From: Acanthaster planci
Taxonomy: Eukaryota; Echinodermata; Asteroidea; Valvatida; Acanthasteridae
Direction of reading: 5' to 3'
Assembly (NCBI RefSeq): GCF_001949145.1
Contig: NW_019091465.1
Location: 872,446-934,445 of the forward strand
Length of the DNA: 62,000 nucleotides
Shown here in pieces: positions 59,389 through 62,000 of this stretch. The notes below the pieces were generated by a model. That model worked only from the letters and a program-made list of their open reading frames with translations. It ran no database searches and had not been told where the DNA came from. The position numbers and the translations under genes were made by a program. The stretch's first letter is position 1, and each line of letters starts with the position of its first letter.

Positions 59389-59720
59389 GTATGAAATAGC
59401 GATCCGTACGTAACAAATAGTGATCTGTAAGAACGAAATAGTAATCTGTTCGTGCGAAATAGTGATCCGTACGTACGAAATAGTGATCCGTACGTACCAA
59501 ATAGTAATCTGTAAGAACGAAATAGTAATCCGTTCATACGAAATAGTGATCCGTACGTACGAAATAGTGATCCGTAAGTACGAAATAGTGATCCGTACGT
59601 ACGAAATAGTGATCCGTACGTACGAAATAGTGATCCGTAAGTACGAAATTGTAATCCGTACGTACGAAATAGTAATCCATACGTACGAAATAGTAATCCG
59701 TACGTACGAAATAGTAAGCC
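59389..59720. repeat. 21-bp minisatellite, about 16 units
   Basis: The unit is GAAATAGTGATCCGTACGTAC, varying mainly at GTGATC/GTAATC and CGTACGTAC/CGTAAGTAC. Because 21 is a multiple of three, three or more frames stay open right through and read as heptapeptide repeats (VIRTYEI on the plus strand, RITISYV or LLFRTYG on the minus strand). Nothing else suggests coding. Confidence 0.95.
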
Positions 59721-60986
59721 TAATCCGTTGCCGAGCACAAGTGTAACGTAGAAGAAAAGATGAATAATTTGTCGATAAAAATCGATCCTGCAGGCTTAAC
59801 AACATCTACCTCTCTTTCTGAAAATGGCTTCTAAAGAATTACATAGGACTTACCACACCGCTAGTAGGGAACTGCCCAAACTCTTCTTGCAGATGACATG
59901 GCTCTACCCGTCACAGTCGTACGCTAGATAGGTACATCTCGTAGTCAAGGAGTGCGCCCTCTCTTGTACTTTACAAATGGATGGAACCATTTTCGCCGTC
60001 GGGGTGGCCAGAACGTCAGATAGAGTACAGAAGTAGGCTTCGGAAACAGCATGTTCCGTCTTCCCGCGTCCCATCTTCCCCCAATGTACCCTACGTATGA
60101 ATTAAAATATTTCTTACTATTTCCTAACTACACTTCCATAAGAATCTCCTGTTAGTTCAGAGAGAAAAATTAACAGTAGAATATGCTGTCCCAAAACATC
60201 AACTTCTGTAATGCCAATTGACAGCTGTTACTTTTAACAGACATTTTTTTAACAGTGGTATGCTTCTGTATGATTTTAATTTGAAATTTTGTAATCTGTC
60301 CGCCCCGAGGGCTATGTCAAATAATGGGTTGAACTCTTGGAGATAGACTGGAATAGCTATTCTTCAACTAGCATGAGGGTCGTTGATTTACTGAACGCAC
60401 AGGAATTTACATTACTGAAGCAGCAATTTCACGAGGCTATTGCCGTAAAACAGAACTGAAACGCTGTAGATTTCCAAATAGATGTAAATTTACGGTATGG
60501 CTGCCGCATTTTTACGAATCATCGATTTTAAATTACATCAGCGGGAGCGTTATTTGTTAACTTTAATTTAACGATTTATGTAATTTTACAGTAAAGGGTA
60601 AAAAGGGTTTTACGGAATAGTGATGGCGTCCAAACGGCCATGAAATTCCCTTAAAAAAGATTTTGTGTTTTTGTAGTGTATGTAGGATACAAGATCAGCC
60701 GACCGGGACAGAGTTAAGGTCCAGTTATTTTGTCATGGTGACAGAGTTGCCCGCATTTTCCTTGAAACGTGATATCCAGACGTCCTTGTACGTATCCATG
60801 AATATTTATGTCCGGTGAACTTTCTGCGGGTAGCTGAAATCAGAACAGCACTTTGGTACATTATGCTTCCCCCCAAATAAGGAATTGAAAACAAACCTCC
60901 CTTTTTAGCATTTGGTTTAAAACATTGATTTCCCTCCAAACGGCTTCCTTTTGTGCAGAAATTAGATTGGCAATCCACGCAGAGCT
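59721..60986. other. 5' flank of the glucuronosyltransferase
   Basis: No coding exon is supported. No clear TATA box is seen close to the ATG at 60987. Confidence 0.4.
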
Positions 60987-61600
60987 ATGGCTCTCTATAG
61001 CACAAGGCTTCTCCTGGTAGTTTTTCCCATGGTGGCGTTCCTCCTCCCTTGGCAAAGCGAGCTGACCCAGGCGGCGGGGCAGCAGCGACTCAAGCTCCTC
61101 TACTACACCGCCTCGGACGACGGAAGCCACCACCTGACCAACACCAAGATCGCCGAAGCCCTGGTCCGGAGGGGCCATGACGTCACCTTCCTCCTCAGCA
61201 GCAGCTGTACCAAGTGGAGAAACACCAGCGGCGCCAACCTGTTCAAGTTTTTCGTCTTCCAGTCAAGGTACACGGAGGAGGAACGGACTCAAAACCTGCG
61301 AGAGATCTCCCGCCTGGGCCTGAGAGGAGAGCTGAGGGGCTTCGTCAATGCCATGAAATTCTACCTCAAGCAGAGGTTTTTCGGCGACAAAAGGTCCAGC
61401 AAGGTGCTGTTTGATTTCCACTTTAGCGAGTGCAACAGCCTGCTTGGGGATAACACGACGATACAAGCCCTGAAGCAGGAGAGATACGACCTACTGGTCG
61501 GGGAGGATCTGTCTGATTGCCAGCCGCTCTTGGCGGAGATCCTGGGCATCAGGTTTGTCCTGATCAGCGGAACGGGAATTATTCCGTCCAAGGGAAACTG
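60987..61600 (+). CDS. UDP-glucuronosyltransferase, first exon (N-terminal half)
   Basis: UGTs transfer a sugar from a UDP-sugar to lipophilic acceptors, usually in the ER lumen. Residues 1-29 are a signal peptide (RLLLVVFPMVAFLLPW core). The mature start QRLKLLYYTASDDGSHHLT is the conserved N-terminal strand with the Ser-His-His pair at the position of the catalytic His, followed by IAEALVRRGHDVTFL. Later come the YDLLVGEDLSDC strand and LLAEILGIRFVLISGTG. These make up the acceptor-binding half; the UDP-binding half with the family signature is not in the window. The frame runs to 61724, but similarity fades after SKGNW, and a GTACGT at 61601 is a plausible phase-2 donor (204 codons plus two bases). 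GC is clearly higher than in the flanks. Confidence 0.88.
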
Positions 61601-62000
61601 GTACGTGCTGGTGTATACTTTATTTTTGGAAAAAGGGCAGTCGGTTGATATAATGAACCAGTCCAGAAAATGCCTCTCTTCTCGACAACTGAACATGCAC
61701 AGTGAGTGTTTTGGGGAGACGTGAAGTTTCACCGAGACAAATCTCTGTCTGGTTCCACGCCTACTTTATTCAGACACAGTACTTTTTTGGACTTCTTTCC
61801 GGTTAAAACATCAAAAATAAAAAAAATTACATACCCTGCAATTTAACCTGGGATTCCATTTAAAACATGAAAGGATGGATAATGTTTTTTGTAGGAAAAT
61901 TGCCCACTTCTTATCTAATCCTAGGATCCAACTGCAATCACGCACCTTTAACGCCCGCCGCCTAAGAATGTCACCCACTCAATCCCGAGATCAGACGGAG
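61601..62000 (+). other. Probable first intron of the glucuronosyltransferase
   Basis: No further conserved block is recognised up to the window end. If the donor at 61601 is not used, the frame would end at 61724. Confidence 0.45.

Noticed and set aside
59266-59805. Heptapeptide-repeat proteins on both strands
   Set aside because: All arise from the 21-bp minisatellite, whose unit length keeps every frame open.

Overview
This window is eukaryotic: it has small exons with GT/AG splice sites in long AT-rich introns, LINE, Tc1, SINE and MITE remnants, microsatellites and a 694-bp assembly gap. The gene content (a ciliary-type opsin, a UDP-glucuronosyltransferase, an actinoporin-like exon and a RAG1 N-terminal-like open frame) fits a marine invertebrate, most likely a deuterostome such as a cephalochordate or ambulacrarian. 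That taxonomic call is inference.

Layout. (1) Positions 1-10.2 kb hold a minus-strand opsin gene. Four exons (9839-10208, 7441-7635, 1821-1945, 693-932) splice in frame to 310 residues, ending just after the seventh membrane helix. A candidate tail exon is at 403-615. The introns carry several MITE families. (2) Positions 11.1-12.8 kb hold a decayed minus-strand LINE with endonuclease and reverse-transcriptase parts. (3) Positions 13.7-24.6 kb are gene-poor. They contain a (CAGA)n tract, a hairpin element, a signal-peptide first exon on the minus strand (15855-15918), a likely acidic C-terminal exon (minus, 18257-18470), a SINE and a foldback MITE. (4) Positions 26.2-30.5 kb hold an unrecognised secreted-protein gene. 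One signal-peptide exon is followed by eight near-identical 66- or 69-bp cassettes, all with phase 1 at both ends, and a degenerate ninth that supplies a stop. This is the best candidate for something undescribed, and the signal exon at 15.9 kb is a clear paralogue of its first exon. (5) Positions 31066-32728 hold a nearly whole but dead Tc1-type transposon. (6) Positions 34.6-39.2 kb are a patchwork: CpG-rich unassigned open frames, a decayed reverse transcriptase, and a RAG1 N-terminal-domain-like open frame (minus, 37780-38563) with one frame break, facing an unassigned plus-strand frame. (7) Positions 42.3-43.4 kb hold a second LINE 3' end. (8) Positions 46-49 kb hold small repeats and the gap. 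(9) 50506-50928 is an actinoporin-like exon directly beside a MITE. (10) Positions 51-59.7 kb hold foldback elements, a tRNA-derived SINE and a 21-bp minisatellite. (11) 60987 to about 61600 is a first exon of a UDP-glucuronosyltransferase that continues beyond the window or into unidentified exons.

These genes do not form a pathway or operon; they are unrelated neighbours. The recurrent theme is duplication: exon cassettes duplicated with their introns, and at least four families of palindromic non-autonomous elements, some nested in each other and some lying beside exons. All homology calls were made by eye from motifs and splice-phase consistency, with no database search.
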